DNA of 64,000 nt from positions 4,504,001 to 4,568,000 of the forward strand of contig NZ_CP080524.1 of assembly GCF_024746795.1 (NCBI RefSeq), read 5' to 3'. This stretch comes from Mesorhizobium sp. AR10 (lineage in GTDB: Bacteria; Pseudomonadota; Alphaproteobacteria; Rhizobiales; Rhizobiaceae). Made by a program: the position numbers and the translations under genes. Positions 55,426-63,947 of the stretch are shown here, piece by piece. The notes under the pieces are model-generated. The model was given only the letters and a program-made list of their open reading frames with translations. It was not told the origin of the DNA and did not search any database. The first letter of the stretch is position 1. Every line of letters starts with the position of its first letter.

Positions 55426-55638
55426 CTAGTCGCCAGGCCGTTTGAGAACGCCGAAATCGACGGAACGTGCGCCTGGATCTGCATTGTAGCTCTTCGCCGT
55501 GAGACCGCGTTGAAGCAGGGCCCGCACCGCCGCAGCACGGTTCGGCAGTCTTTTCTTAAATCGCCAGCCATCCAAGACAGCGAGTTCCTCGGCATTGAGC
55601 ATGATCTGCAGACGATATGTTCGCTTGGGGGTAACCAT
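55426..55638 (-). CDS. Ribbon-helix-helix-like small protein
   Basis: 70 residues: TPKRTYRLQIMLNAEELAVLD, then GWRFKKRLPNRAAAVRALLQRGL. This is the layout of small CopG/Arc-like DNA-binding proteins common in rhizobial islands. It starts 21 bases after the DUF768 stop on the same strand and is likely in one operon with it. Confidence 0.7.
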   Translation of the reverse strand: MVTPKRTYRLQIMLNAEELAVLDGWRFKKRLPNRAAAVRALLQRGLTAKSYNADPGARSVDFGVLKRPGD

Positions 55639-55659
55639 TTTGTCAGCTCACTCACTGCC

Positions 55660-55881
55660 TCAATCCACCACGCCGGCATCGTGATGAACGATGGCGTCCA
55701 GGATCGTCTCATAGACGCTGCCAGTATCTTCCTCGATCTCGGTGCTGTTGATCCCGAGCGCCTTGGCGTCGGCGAACAGCTTTTGTGCCAGTTCGGCCAC
55801 CGAGAGGACGTCGGCGCCGCCGGTGTTGGCGACATTGCTGGAAATCCACTTGTGAAGAAAGTCGGTGCCGCGCGTGCTCAT
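55660..55881 (-). CDS. DUF768 protein
   Basis: 73 residues. The DUF768 start MSTRGTDFLHKWISSNV and the body VAELAQKLFADAKALGINST, then EIEEDTGSVYETILDAIVHH. The family is mostly restricted to Mesorhizobium and is of unknown function. Its ATG overlaps the stop of the DUF982 gene (TGATG). A broken relative is at 57500-57687. Confidence 0.85.
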   Translation of the reverse strand: MSTRGTDFLHKWISSNVANTGGADVLSVAELAQKLFADAKALGINSTEIEEDTGSVYETILDAIVHHDAGVVD

Positions 55882-56366
55882 CACTGCCGCGCCTTCAATT
55901 TTCTGGCCTCTCGCAGCAATGATGCTCGATCCGTGCCAATCACATTGATCAGTTCACGAGCCTGCGCCTCGGTGATGCCGGTTTCCCGCGCAAGGAAGCG
56001 GACGAGAAAATCCGCTTGCTCCTCCCTATCCCCGCGGTCGCGTCGTTTCTCATCGCCGATGTAGGACGACTTGGGCTGCTCGAGTGAGCGGGGCAATGGA
56101 GCGTCGTCCTGTACCGAAACAGCTTTCACATTCAGGCCAGCCTCCTTGGCAGCCGTCAGAAAGGCTCGCCGAGCATTCCCAACGTCCTCGGCTGTAGTCA
56201 GGGGGCCCGTGCAAGCCTGCAGTGCTGCCCGGTAACTTGGCCCGTGCGATTCCGGCCAGCGCTCCATCATGAAGATCGCAGCCTCGGACACGCTGCTCAA
56301 AGTACGAAATATGCCCACCGCTTCCGTCTCAACGATAATTGGAACTGCGAAAAAAGGGTCGTGCAT
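55881..56366 (-). CDS. DUF982 protein with DUF3606-like C-terminus
   Basis: 161 residues. The DUF982 half (residues about 1-85; VPIIVETEAVGIFRTLSSVS and ARRAFLTAAKEAGL) joins a charged linker and a C-terminal helix-loop-helix (FLARETGITEAQARELINVI, then GTDRASLLREARKLK). The last part is paralogous to the 60-residue gene at 57078. The ATG at 56366 has GGGGG upstream; the frame is open further up. Confidence 0.75.
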   Translation of the reverse strand: MHDPFFAVPIIVETEAVGIFRTLSSVSEAAIFMMERWPESHGPSYRAALQACTGPLTTAEDVGNARRAFLTAAKEAGLNVKAVSVQDDAPLPRSLEQPKSSYIGDEKRRDRGDREEQADFLVRFLARETGITEAQARELINVIGTDRASLLREARKLKARQ

Positions 56367-56499
56367 GGATACCCCCTGGGCAATGCGAGAACCGAACGGG
56401 GGAGCACTGTTTTCGTTCCGGTCGACGCGAGAAAAGCAGATCGGATCGTGCGTCAACAGGCGTGTAGACGGTTCGCCGGCCGATCGATAAGCATAACGA

Positions 56500-56715
56500 A
56501 TGAACAGCAAACGGCTAGATCACAAACTCGACTGCAAGGCCTGCGGGACAATCCGGATGGATATCCCAGAAAACGCCGAAGAGCACACCGCTATTCATTG
56601 CAGCAGTTGCGGCGCCTACATGGGCGAGTGGGGCGAGCTTCAGGACGACTTTCAGAAGCAAGCGGGACGCACGGAAGCCTTCGACTTGAACCACGGCAAT
56701 ATCACTAGAAAATAG
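56500..56715 (+). CDS. Small zinc-ribbon protein (71 aa)
   Basis: Two CxxC knuckles (DCKACG and HCSSCG) spaced 20 residues apart suggest one zinc site. The tail is acidic and helical. It is divergent from the DUF982 gene, with a 133-base spacer. Function unknown. Confidence 0.65.
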   Translation: MNSKRLDHKLDCKACGTIRMDIPENAEEHTAIHCSSCGAYMGEWGELQDDFQKQAGRTEAFDLNHGNITRK

Positions 56716-56749
56716 CGCCTACCTGAGGTGGCATAGAACCGCGTCGGGT

Positions 56750-57052
56750 TTAAACGAGTTCGAAGCAAAAATCGCAAATCAGGTCGGCTACCTTGACCGC
56801 TTCAAAATCAGTCATGTGCGCGGCCGTCTCAACAGCGACAGTTTCCATGTCGTCCTGATCAACGGCCAAGAGATCGAGTATCTTCGCAAACTTGAACTTC
56901 AGCTCACGGTCGCCATCAAACTCATCGATGGTAACGTGTAGAATGCTTTCATTCGCTTCGATCAATCGCGCTTGAATACTGTCTGATGAAGCTGCAAGCG
57001 CCCTAATTGCCACGAAGAAATGCCCCCGCGCATTGGAATATTTTTCGCCCAT
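56750..57052 (-). CDS. Small protein of unknown function (100 aa)
   Basis: Mostly helical and acidic: EKYSNARGHFFVAIRALAAS, then ARLIEANESILHVTIDEFDG and a C-terminal helix ending LICDFCFELV. AT-rich coding. No family recognised. It is in line with the DUF3606-like gene upstream (57078-57260), 25 bases away. Confidence 0.5.
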   Translation of the reverse strand: MGEKYSNARGHFFVAIRALAASSDSIQARLIEANESILHVTIDEFDGDRELKFKFAKILDLLAVDQDDMETVAVETAAHMTDFEAVKVADLICDFCFELV

Positions 57053-57077
57053 AGTGATACTGCTCGCTCATGGTGAT

Positions 57078-57260
57078 TTAGGATTTGGTGGCGCGACTAT
57101 CTGGGTTTTTGAGATAGCGGGCTTCCCTGAGGATCGAAGCGCGATCGACCCCGACTAACGATACGATTTCGCGTATCTCATCGTCGGTGGCGCCTGTTTC
57201 CTGTGCCAGCGTTCGAACGGTTTCGGCTGAAAGGCCGGGCGGCTTCTTTCCTTCGTTCAT
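57078..57260 (-). CDS. DUF3606-like small protein (60 aa)
   Basis: GLSAETVRTLAQETGATDDE, then IREIVSLVGVDRASILREAR. It closely matches the C-terminus of the DUF982 protein at 55881 (ETGITEAQARELINVIGTDR), so the same module occurs alone and as a fusion within 1.5 kb. Function unknown. Confidence 0.6.
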   Translation of the reverse strand: MNEGKKPPGLSAETVRTLAQETGATDDEIREIVSLVGVDRASILREARYLKNPDSRATKS

Positions 57261-57398
57261 CGTCCTAGTGCCTCAGGTTGGGGCAAGAGTGCGATGGTCG
57301 CTCACAAGCATCAGCGCCCAGGGGTTGTAAGCTGACGACCCCACATCTCTACGCTATAATGCAGCCTCTAGCGATACAAAACGAATTTATTTGTGCGA

Positions 57399-57687
57399 TC
57401 AGCTTTCGACGCGAAATTCCTGCAGCGAGGCATGGCGAAGGTCTTCCTCGCCGCGAAGGTGCTTCTTGCTCGGCGCCCGTCAGCCCGCCAAAGCCTTGGT
57501 CGTGGTAATGAAACGATAGCGTCGAGAATGTCTTCATAGACGCTGCCGTTATCTTCGCTGATTTCGGCGCCGCTGATCCCCCGCTTTTCGGTCGCTTTCG
57601 CCATAGAGATTGTATCGGGATTCCGGCCATGGTCGGCACGTTGTCGCTAAGCCACTGTTGCAAAAACTCTGTTCCGCGGGTGCTCAT
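57399..57687 (-). pseudogene. Broken DUF768 copy joined to a ligase-tail remnant
   Basis: MSTRGTEFLQQWLSDNVPTM in one frame, then EISEDNGSVYEDILDAIVS in a second frame, are the start and end of a DUF768 protein. Directly after, in a third frame, KHLRGEEDLRHASLQEF repeats the ligase tail seen at 53266. At least two frameshifts are present. Confidence 0.55.
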
Positions 57688-57751
57688 GGCCCCATAGGCG
57701 CAAAAGTGGCACTTTGTTCCGGAACAAGAGGGTCGCCGACGAGTTGCCTAG

Positions 57752-57976
57752 CTGGAGGCCGTCAATGCCGACTTATATAACGACGAGATTTGCGACGACC
57801 ATCTTGTGGGATCCCACGTCGCTACTGGCGATAGCCCAGAGGCCGCCCTTCAAAAGATCACGGGAAGGAAGGTCTCAACACGAGCGTTGGAAGAACACTG
57901 GTTTAGAGTCGTGGACGAAGGCAAACGGTCCGTGTCAGAATCTAGCTACGAGCACAGGGTAACTCGAGCTCGCTAA
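57752..57976 (+). pseudogene. Possible gene fragment without start codon
   Basis: 74 codons with protein-like composition, including YNDEICDDHLVGSHVATGDS and ALEEHWFRVVDEGKRSV, between two stops. No ATG or GTG lies near its beginning and the family is unknown. Confidence 0.25.
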
Positions 57977-58348
57977 TTTTCCGATTAGTTCATCGATCTT
58001 CGCCCAACAAATCAACTAGAAGCGCTGTCGCAGTGCCTGAAGGCGTCGCGGATCCTTCTCGGTGTCAGCCACGGTCTCCTGCACACCGCAGCCAGAAGCT
58101 ATTGCCGACGCTCGGCGCCAACAATAAGCGTCCTGTGTGGGCCGGAAACGGATTGGCAGCTTCGAGGCTCGGATTATCAGAAGCGGACATTCAGGCTCCT
58201 TGGGAGCATGGACCTGATCTGACCCGAGCGGACTTCATTCTGCCCCTGAACAGGCTTCCCATCCCCGCAAATATTGGACGGCGATCTGGCTTCTTCTGGT
58301 ACTGGCGCGGCGCTGATGAACTTGATCAGCGAGCAAGTCTTCCCGGAG
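57977..58348. other. Region without a supported gene
   Basis: A plus-strand frame (58033-58467) is open but lacks a ribosome binding site and overlaps the 58349 gene. I see no motif. It may be decayed DNA between the small-gene cluster and the efflux operon. Confidence 0.35.
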
Positions 58349-58783
58349 TTAGCGCACGGACGTTAGCTCCGCTCGGCAGGCCTCTGCAAACGCGCGCAGA
58401 ATGTCATGGGCGGCGACGCGCGAGTTCCGGGCCTCCAAGGCGGACGAAGTCGTCTCGTATGTCGTAACGACGTGTTCCAGCACTGCCTCGGCAGCCCCGA
58501 TGGTGCCTGGCATCGCAAATAGGCGAAGCTTGCTAATGGCGGTGTACATCGGGACCAGCTTGGCCGGGTCATCCAGGCGTTCCTGGACCAGTCCGTCAGC
58601 ATAGGCCCTCGATGCTTGGTCGATGAACTCGCCGAACAGCCGCTCGCGACGCGAGGCCTCCTGCTCGAGCCGTTGCATACGATTCTGACGATGCTGGGTG
58701 AGCCAGCTCGTGGCGACGGATGACAAAGCGCCAATGGCGGAACCGGCCAGTGCGGAGACCGCGGTGATGGTTGCTGGCTCCAT
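58349..58783 (-). CDS. Membrane-anchored helical protein of unknown function (144 aa)
   Basis: An N-terminal glycine/alanine/serine-rich membrane segment (TAVSALAGSAIGALSSVATS) precedes a long charged helix (QNRMQRLEQEASRRERLFGE) and further helices. It is the last gene of the efflux operon, two bases after the 55-residue gene. The family is unknown. Confidence 0.6.
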   Translation of the reverse strand: MEPATITAVSALAGSAIGALSSVATSWLTQHRQNRMQRLEQEASRRERLFGEFIDQASRAYADGLVQERLDDPAKLVPMYTAISKLRLFAMPGTIGAAEAVLEHVVTTYETTSSALEARNSRVAAHDILRAFAEACRAELTSVR

Positions 58784-58785
58784 AG

Positions 58786-58953
58786 TTATGCGAACCTTTT
58801 TGAACTTTCCGGTCGGGCGCCGGCCTGTTGGAGGAGTTGATCCTTGCCGAGTCGAAGCTCTCCCTTGCGGTCGCGGAAAAGGAGGTGAGGTCGGCTGCTC
58901 CGCTTCCCGGCCTCATAGCTCGTGGTCTCGTTCAAATTTGTCATGGTGCTCAT
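58786..58953 (-). CDS. Small protein (55 aa) in the efflux operon
   Basis: Starts MSTMTNLNETTSYEAGKR; the ATG overlaps the stop of the TM protein gene (TGATG). Basic and hydrophilic, with LLFRDRKGELRLGKDQLLQQ. Two bases before the next gene. Position and overlap support translation, but its role is unknown. Confidence 0.5.
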   Translation of the reverse strand: MSTMTNLNETTSYEAGKRSSRPHLLFRDRKGELRLGKDQLLQQAGARPESSKRFA

Positions 58954-59550
58954 CAGGCCAGCGTGAAACTTCGAAGAAACTGCTCGCCACCAAGCACGAT
59001 GAAGGACAAAACGGTCATCAGCAGGCCGCGGTGGAAGCGCGTCTGCTTGATGGTCCGGACACGCGAGGTCTTCAGCAATTCGGTGGCCAGCACCGAGGTC
59101 CAATCGGACTTCAACGCCTGATGGACCAGGGCACGGACATCAGCGAAGGAGCCGGGGTCGACATAGTAGACCGGCGCGACGGCGGAAGCCCCGGACACCT
59201 TGCCATTGAATTCCTTTTCCGCGCGCATCCGGCTCGGATAAAGCACGTGGCCGAACTGCATGATCGGCAATGATCACGATCCCCCAAACGACCGCATAAA
59301 ACAGCGGCCCGATTGGCGCATGGATCGGCAAGAGATCGCCGAACCGCAGCACTAGGTTGAGGGCGAGGATGTAGCCCACGCCGACGATCTGGGCCCTCGT
59401 GTCATAGGAGCGCGCCGCCGATTGCGCTTCCTGCAGCGCTGAGAGCAGCATCTTGTCGACATACTCGCGGGCGGTCTCACCTGGTCCGGCGTACATCGTG
59501 GCATCCGATCCGAAGTAGCGGTGAAGGAGAGAGGACGACGTTTCCGGCAT
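58953..59550 (-). pseudogene. TM protein resembling Pycsar-type effectors, frameshifted
   Basis: Part 1 (from 59550, GGGGATCGGC before ATG) has YVDKMLLSALQEAQSAARSY, then DTRAQIVGVGYILALNLVL. After a one-base shift near 59260-59275, part 2 has APVYYVDPGSFADVRALVHQ, then KTSRVRTIKQTRFHRGLLMT and a last membrane helix. Helix-TM-strand-TM order and the K-x-x-x-x-R/L run look like PycTM-type membrane proteins. The intact protein would be about 197 residues. It is 13 bases after the RND pump. Confidence 0.5.
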
Positions 59551-59563
59551 GCCGATCCCCTTC

Positions 59564-62500
59564 TCAGTGCTGAAGTGCGAGAATGGGCGCAGCAATCGCA
59601 TCCGGCTCGGGCGATGCCGTCGGCTCGTCCTTCTCCCGGATATGATTGACGGCGACATAGAGGGCCGGGAGGAAGACCAGGGTCAGCACCGTGGCCACGG
59701 CGAGCCCGCCGACAATGGCGTAGGCCATCGGCCCCCAGAACACATCGTGCATGATGGGGATCATGCCAAGGATGGCTGCAGCCGCGGTCAGCATGATCGG
59801 CCGGAACCTGTGCGTGGTCGCGTCGATCACCGCCTGCCACGCATCGATGCCGCGCGCCCGCTCATGCTCGATTTGATCGACGAGGATAACGGAGTTGCGG
59901 ATGATCATGCCTGCAAGTGCGATGATCCCGAGGATAGCGATGAAACCCATCGGCGTGCTCGTGGTCAGCAGCGCAATCGCGACCCCGATGAGGCCGAGCG
60001 GCGCCACGCTGATCACCATCGCCATCCGGCGGAAGCTGCCTAGCTGCACGATGAGTACGGTAAGCATCAGCGTGATCATCAGCGGAAATTGGGCCAGTAG
60101 CGCGGCGTTGCTTTGGCCGCTCTTCTCGACCGTGCCGCCGGTTTCCAGCAGAGTGCCCGCCGGCAGCGACTTCGTGTACTCTTGGATCGTGCCTGCGAGT
60201 CGCTCGTGAATAGAAGCGGGCTGCAGCCCCGGCAGCGGCTCAGCTTGGACTGTGATGGTGGGTAGGCGATCGCGACGCCAGACATAGCCGTCGTCGAGAT
60301 CATACTGGAACTCGGCAAGCTCGCGCAGGGGTACCGAGGCGCCTGTCGGAGTGGGGATTTGAAGATTGCGTAAGGCCTCAACGGTGGAGCGCTCGCTGCT
60401 CTCGGCCCGGGCCACGACATCGACCAGATAGATCGAGTCGCGAAGCTGGGTGACCGTCGAGCCGCTGATCACCCGGTCAAGCGCCTGCGCGAGCTGTTCC
60501 GAGCTTAGGCCGGCCTGACGCACGCGATCCTGATCGACCACGATGCGCAGCTCCTTGCTCTTCTCGGCCCAATCGTAGTTGACGTTGTGCACGAGGCCGG
60601 ATGACCGAAGAATCTTTGCGAGCTCCTCCGCGCGGTCCCTTGCCTCATCGGTCGTCGGCGCGCTCACGCGGTATTGCACCGGCCAGCCGACGGGCGGGCC
60701 AAGCTCCAGGCGCGAGATGCGGGCCCTCACGTCCGGGAAGCTGTCGGCAAACAGCGACTCGAGCCTCGCCTGGACGCGGTCTCGCGCCTCGAGGTCTTTC
60801 GCGACGACCACGGTCTCCGCCAAGAAGGCGTTGTCGAGCTGGACGTCGAGCGGCAGGTAGAAGCGGATGGCGCCGCCGCCCACATAGGAAGAGAAGGCGG
60901 CGATGTCCGGGTCGCTGGCAAGCGACTCTTCCAGCCGCTTCGTTTCGGTCTCGGTCGCCGCGATCGAGGCATTTTTCGGCAGCGTCATCGTTACCACAAG
61001 CTCGGGCCGGTTCGACGCGGGGAAGAATTGCTGCTGCACGAAACCCATGCCGTAGAGGGAGGCACTGAAGGCAGCAAGCGAGGCGGCGATGGTGAGCCAG
61101 CGGTGCCGCATGCTGAAACCGAGCAAGCCAATGAAAGCGCGCATGAAGCGGCCAGGCCCATGAGTGCCATGCGCCTTCATGCGGGAAGGCAACAAGGAAA
61201 GGCCGATTACCGGCGCGAAGATCACGGCCACGAACCAGGAGGCCACGAGCGCAACCGCGATGACCGCAAACAGCGAAAACGTATACTGTCCGGTGTTGTT
61301 GTCGGCGAATCCTATTGGCAGGAAGCCGAGGATGGTGATCAGAGTTCCCGATAACATGGGGAAGGCGGTAGAAGTATAGGCGAAGGTAGCCGCCTTGATT
61401 TTTTCCATGCCTTCCTCGATCTTCGAGATCATCATTTCGATGGTGATCATCGCATCATCCACCAGTAGGCCGAGCGAGATGATGAGCGCGCCAAGCGAGA
61501 TGCGTTGCAAGCTGATGCCCATCGCTTCCATGGCGATAAAGACGATGGCAAGCACCAGTGGGATCGACAGGGCAACCACGAGCCCTGCCCTGAAGCCGAG
61601 GCTGAGAAAGCTGACAGCGAGCACGATGACGATCGCCTCGAACAGCGCCTTGGTGAATTCACCGATGGCTTCGCGCACGACCTCGGGCTGGTCCGAAACC
61701 AGGTTGAGCTTGATGCCGACGGGAAAGCGCTGCATCAGTCGCTCGGCCGCCTCGTGCAGGCCTTCACCAAAGTCGAGGTTATTGCCGCCCTCGCGCATGT
61801 TCACGCCGATGCCGATGGCCGGCTTGCCGTTGACGCGGAACATCTTCGTGGGCGGGTCGCTGTAACCGCGCTGAACCTTGGCGATGTCAGTGAGTTTGTA
61901 GAAGCGCCCATCGATCCAGAGGTTGAGGTTGGCAACACTCTCGGGCGTCAGGAGCGAGCCCGTAACGTCGACAAGCATGTTCTCGTGCGGCGTGTTGATG
62001 ACGCCGGAGGGCACAACGGCGTTCTGGCGGGCGATCGCCGTCAGCACTTCGTCGAGGTTGAGCTTGAGATTGGCGAGCTTCTGGGGTGAGAAGCTGAGAT
62101 AGATCTTCTCGTCCTGGTCGCCAAAAATCTCGACCTTGCCGACATCGGACGAACGCAGGAACTCGGTCCGCGCCGTCTCGGCGAAATCGCGGGCCTCTCG
62201 CGGCGCGAAGCCGTCGTAGGTGATCCCGTAGATGACGCCGAAGACGTCGCCAAACTCGTCGTTGAAGAAGGGGCCGATCACGCCAGGGGGAAGCGTCGCC
62301 TGAACGTCGCTGACCTTCTTGCGGACCTGGTACCAGATGTCGTCGAGCTCGCCCTTTGGCGTCGACTCCTTGAGGTAGACGAAAATCGTTGCCTGGCCGG
62401 GTTTGGTGTAGCTCTTGAGGTAATCCAGCTTGGGAGTTTCTTCGAGCTTCTTCTCCAGCCTGTCGGTCACCTGCGTGAGCATATCGGCCGCGGTGGCCCC

Positions 62501-62665
62501 GGGCCAGACCGCCTGGACCACCATGGTTTGCACGGTGAAGTCCGGATCCTCCTGCCGACCGAGTCGCTCATAGGCGCTGATGCCACCGATGACGCAGACG
62601 AGCATGAGGAATACGACGATGGCCCGGTTGTGGACGGCCCATTCTGAAAGATTAAAGCGTGTCAT
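59564..62665 (-). CDS. RND efflux pump, inner-membrane subunit
   Basis: 1033 residues with 12 helices and two large periplasmic loops. N-terminus RFNLSEWAVHNRAIVVFLML; TM4 has GALIISLGLLVDDAMITIEM with the proton-relay aspartates. TM10/11 show LGIIALAGMIIRNSVILVDQ. The sequence is nearer to the multidrug/unknown-substrate RND group with short N-loop (MexW/OqxB-unlike, AcrB-distant) than to metal CzcA. The ATG overlaps the adaptor stop (TGATG). No outer-membrane channel gene is in the window. Confidence 0.92.
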   Translation of the reverse strand: MTRFNLSEWAVHNRAIVVFLMLVCVIGGISAYERLGRQEDPDFTVQTMVVQAVWPGATAADMLTQVTDRLEKKLEETPKLDYLKSYTKPGQATIFVYLKESTPKGELDDIWYQVRKKVSDVQATLPPGVIGPFFNDEFGDVFGVIYGITYDGFAPREARDFAETARTEFLRSSDVGKVEIFGDQDEKIYLSFSPQKLANLKLNLDEVLTAIARQNAVVPSGVINTPHENMLVDVTGSLLTPESVANLNLWIDGRFYKLTDIAKVQRGYSDPPTKMFRVNGKPAIGIGVNMREGGNNLDFGEGLHEAAERLMQRFPVGIKLNLVSDQPEVVREAIGEFTKALFEAIVIVLAVSFLSLGFRAGLVVALSIPLVLAIVFIAMEAMGISLQRISLGALIISLGLLVDDAMITIEMMISKIEEGMEKIKAATFAYTSTAFPMLSGTLITILGFLPIGFADNNTGQYTFSLFAVIAVALVASWFVAVIFAPVIGLSLLPSRMKAHGTHGPGRFMRAFIGLLGFSMRHRWLTIAASLAAFSASLYGMGFVQQQFFPASNRPELVVTMTLPKNASIAATETETKRLEESLASDPDIAAFSSYVGGGAIRFYLPLDVQLDNAFLAETVVVAKDLEARDRVQARLESLFADSFPDVRARISRLELGPPVGWPVQYRVSAPTTDEARDRAEELAKILRSSGLVHNVNYDWAEKSKELRIVVDQDRVRQAGLSSEQLAQALDRVISGSTVTQLRDSIYLVDVVARAESSERSTVEALRNLQIPTPTGASVPLRELAEFQYDLDDGYVWRRDRLPTITVQAEPLPGLQPASIHERLAGTIQEYTKSLPAGTLLETGGTVEKSGQSNAALLAQFPLMITLMLTVLIVQLGSFRRMAMVISVAPLGLIGVAIALLTTSTPMGFIAILGIIALAGMIIRNSVILVDQIEHERARGIDAWQAVIDATTHRFRPIMLTAAAAILGMIPIMHDVFWGPMAYAIVGGLAVATVLTLVFLPALYVAVNHIREKDEPTASPEPDAIAAPILALQH

Positions 62666-63747
62666 CACTCCACCTCCGTCTCAGCGTTGACCAACTCACC
62701 GTCTGCTAGCGAATTGACGCCGGCGGTCACGACCTTCTCTCCTGCCGAAAGCCCGTGGCTGACCACGACGGAGTCCGTATCGAATTGAAGCAGCTGGACG
62801 TTCCGGCGCTGAACCTTGCCGTCACCGCCAATCACCCAGACCTGCGGCTCGTCTCCGGACTGCAGCAGTGCGGTCGGGGGTAGCGTGGTGACCTCCTGGC
62901 CTCCTTCGCTTTCGACGCGGCCTACGACGACTGCCCCCAGCCGCATCTCTGGTGGCGGCGAAGCCAGCGCCACCTTCACCTGATAAGTGCCGGTCGTGCT
63001 ATCGGCCTCGGGGGAAATCTCGCGGATCGTGCCGGTGACTGCGATATCGGGCCGGCCCTGGATCGAAACGTTCACCGCCATGCCGAGCTTTGCCCCGGTG
63101 ATGTCTGCGCCGGCGACAGCGAACACCGCCTCGCGCGCGTCATTTCGGGAGACTTCGACAACCATCTGGCCCGCGACGACGACCTGACCGGGGTCCGCCG
63201 CCGTTGCCGTCACGATGCCGTCGTCGGGTGCAAGCAGCTGCGTGTAGCCGAGCTGGTTTTGAGCGATGCGGAGATTGGCTTCGGCCGCCTGGACCGCGGC
63301 TTGTGCGCTCTGCAGCGACTTCAGCGCCTCGTCGTACTGGGAACGGGTGGAAAAGCCCTTGCCGAGCAGAATGCGGAAGCGTTCCTCCTGGGCCACGACC
63401 TGGACGAGCGTGGCCTTGGCCGCCGTGAGGTCGGCCTCCGCGGCGGTCACCTTGTTGCGGTAATCGACGGCACTGAGCTCAGCGAGCTTCTGACCTTTCT
63501 TAACGATGGCGCCTATGTCGACATCGCGCGAGATGACTCGGCCGCCGACGTCGAAGCCGACGTCGCTGACATAACGCGACTGGACGCGACCGGCGCCCTC
63601 CGCCACCGTGGCGAGCTTGTGAGGCGTCACCACCACTGCCCGCGCCTGCCGCGGTGCTGCTGATGCTGTATTCTCTTCTTCGGAACAGCCAGCAAGACAA
63701 AGGCCGGCGACACAGACACAAAGGAATTTGCCGTACGATAGGCGCAT
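62665..63747 (-). CDS. RND efflux adaptor (membrane fusion lipoprotein)
   Basis: 360 residues from MRLSYGKFLCVCVAGL with GGAGG five bases before the ATG. Lipobox LAGC gives a lipid-anchored cysteine near residue 21. Then a barrel-sandwich domain (GFDVGGRVISRDVDIGAIVK), a coiled-coil hairpin (AEADLTAAKATLVQVVAQEE to QAAVQAAEANLRIAQNQLGY) and beta-barrel/proximal domains. It links the pump to the outer-membrane channel. Confidence 0.92.
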   Translation of the reverse strand: MRLSYGKFLCVCVAGLCLAGCSEEENTASAAPRQARAVVVTPHKLATVAEGAGRVQSRYVSDVGFDVGGRVISRDVDIGAIVKKGQKLAELSAVDYRNKVTAAEADLTAAKATLVQVVAQEERFRILLGKGFSTRSQYDEALKSLQSAQAAVQAAEANLRIAQNQLGYTQLLAPDDGIVTATAADPGQVVVAGQMVVEVSRNDAREAVFAVAGADITGAKLGMAVNVSIQGRPDIAVTGTIREISPEADSTTGTYQVKVALASPPPEMRLGAVVVGRVESEGGQEVTTLPPTALLQSGDEPQVWVIGGDGKVQRRNVQLLQFDTDSVVVSHGLSAGEKVVTAGVNSLADGELVNAETEVE

Positions 63748-63838
63748 GAAAGCCTCCGCTCGAAAGGATCGAGGTTGCAGGGAATGATTGATGAAGAAAC
63801 TCCGGCTTAGCGGCCGAGGTTCGATTTCATTTTGCACT

Positions 63839-63860
63839 TATATGTCAAATCGACCATATA
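63839..63860. promoter_or_regulatory. Operator-like palindrome upstream of the efflux operon
   Basis: TATATGTC-N5-GACCATATA (63839-63860), one base short of perfect, followed by CATAT-N5-ATATG (63855-63869). It lies in the AT-rich stretch about 90 bases before the adaptor start and suits a TetR-type binding site. Confidence 0.5.
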
Positions 63861-63947
63861 GTCAATATGAGAATCATACAATTGTGCTATGCAAAAAGGT
63901 AAGACGAGTAGCGGAGATCGATCCTAGATAAGGACGGAGGCGCGCGA

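Noticed and set aside
58033..58467. Plus-strand frame of 144 codons
   Set aside because: Overlaps the supported 58349 gene on the other strand and has no translation signal.
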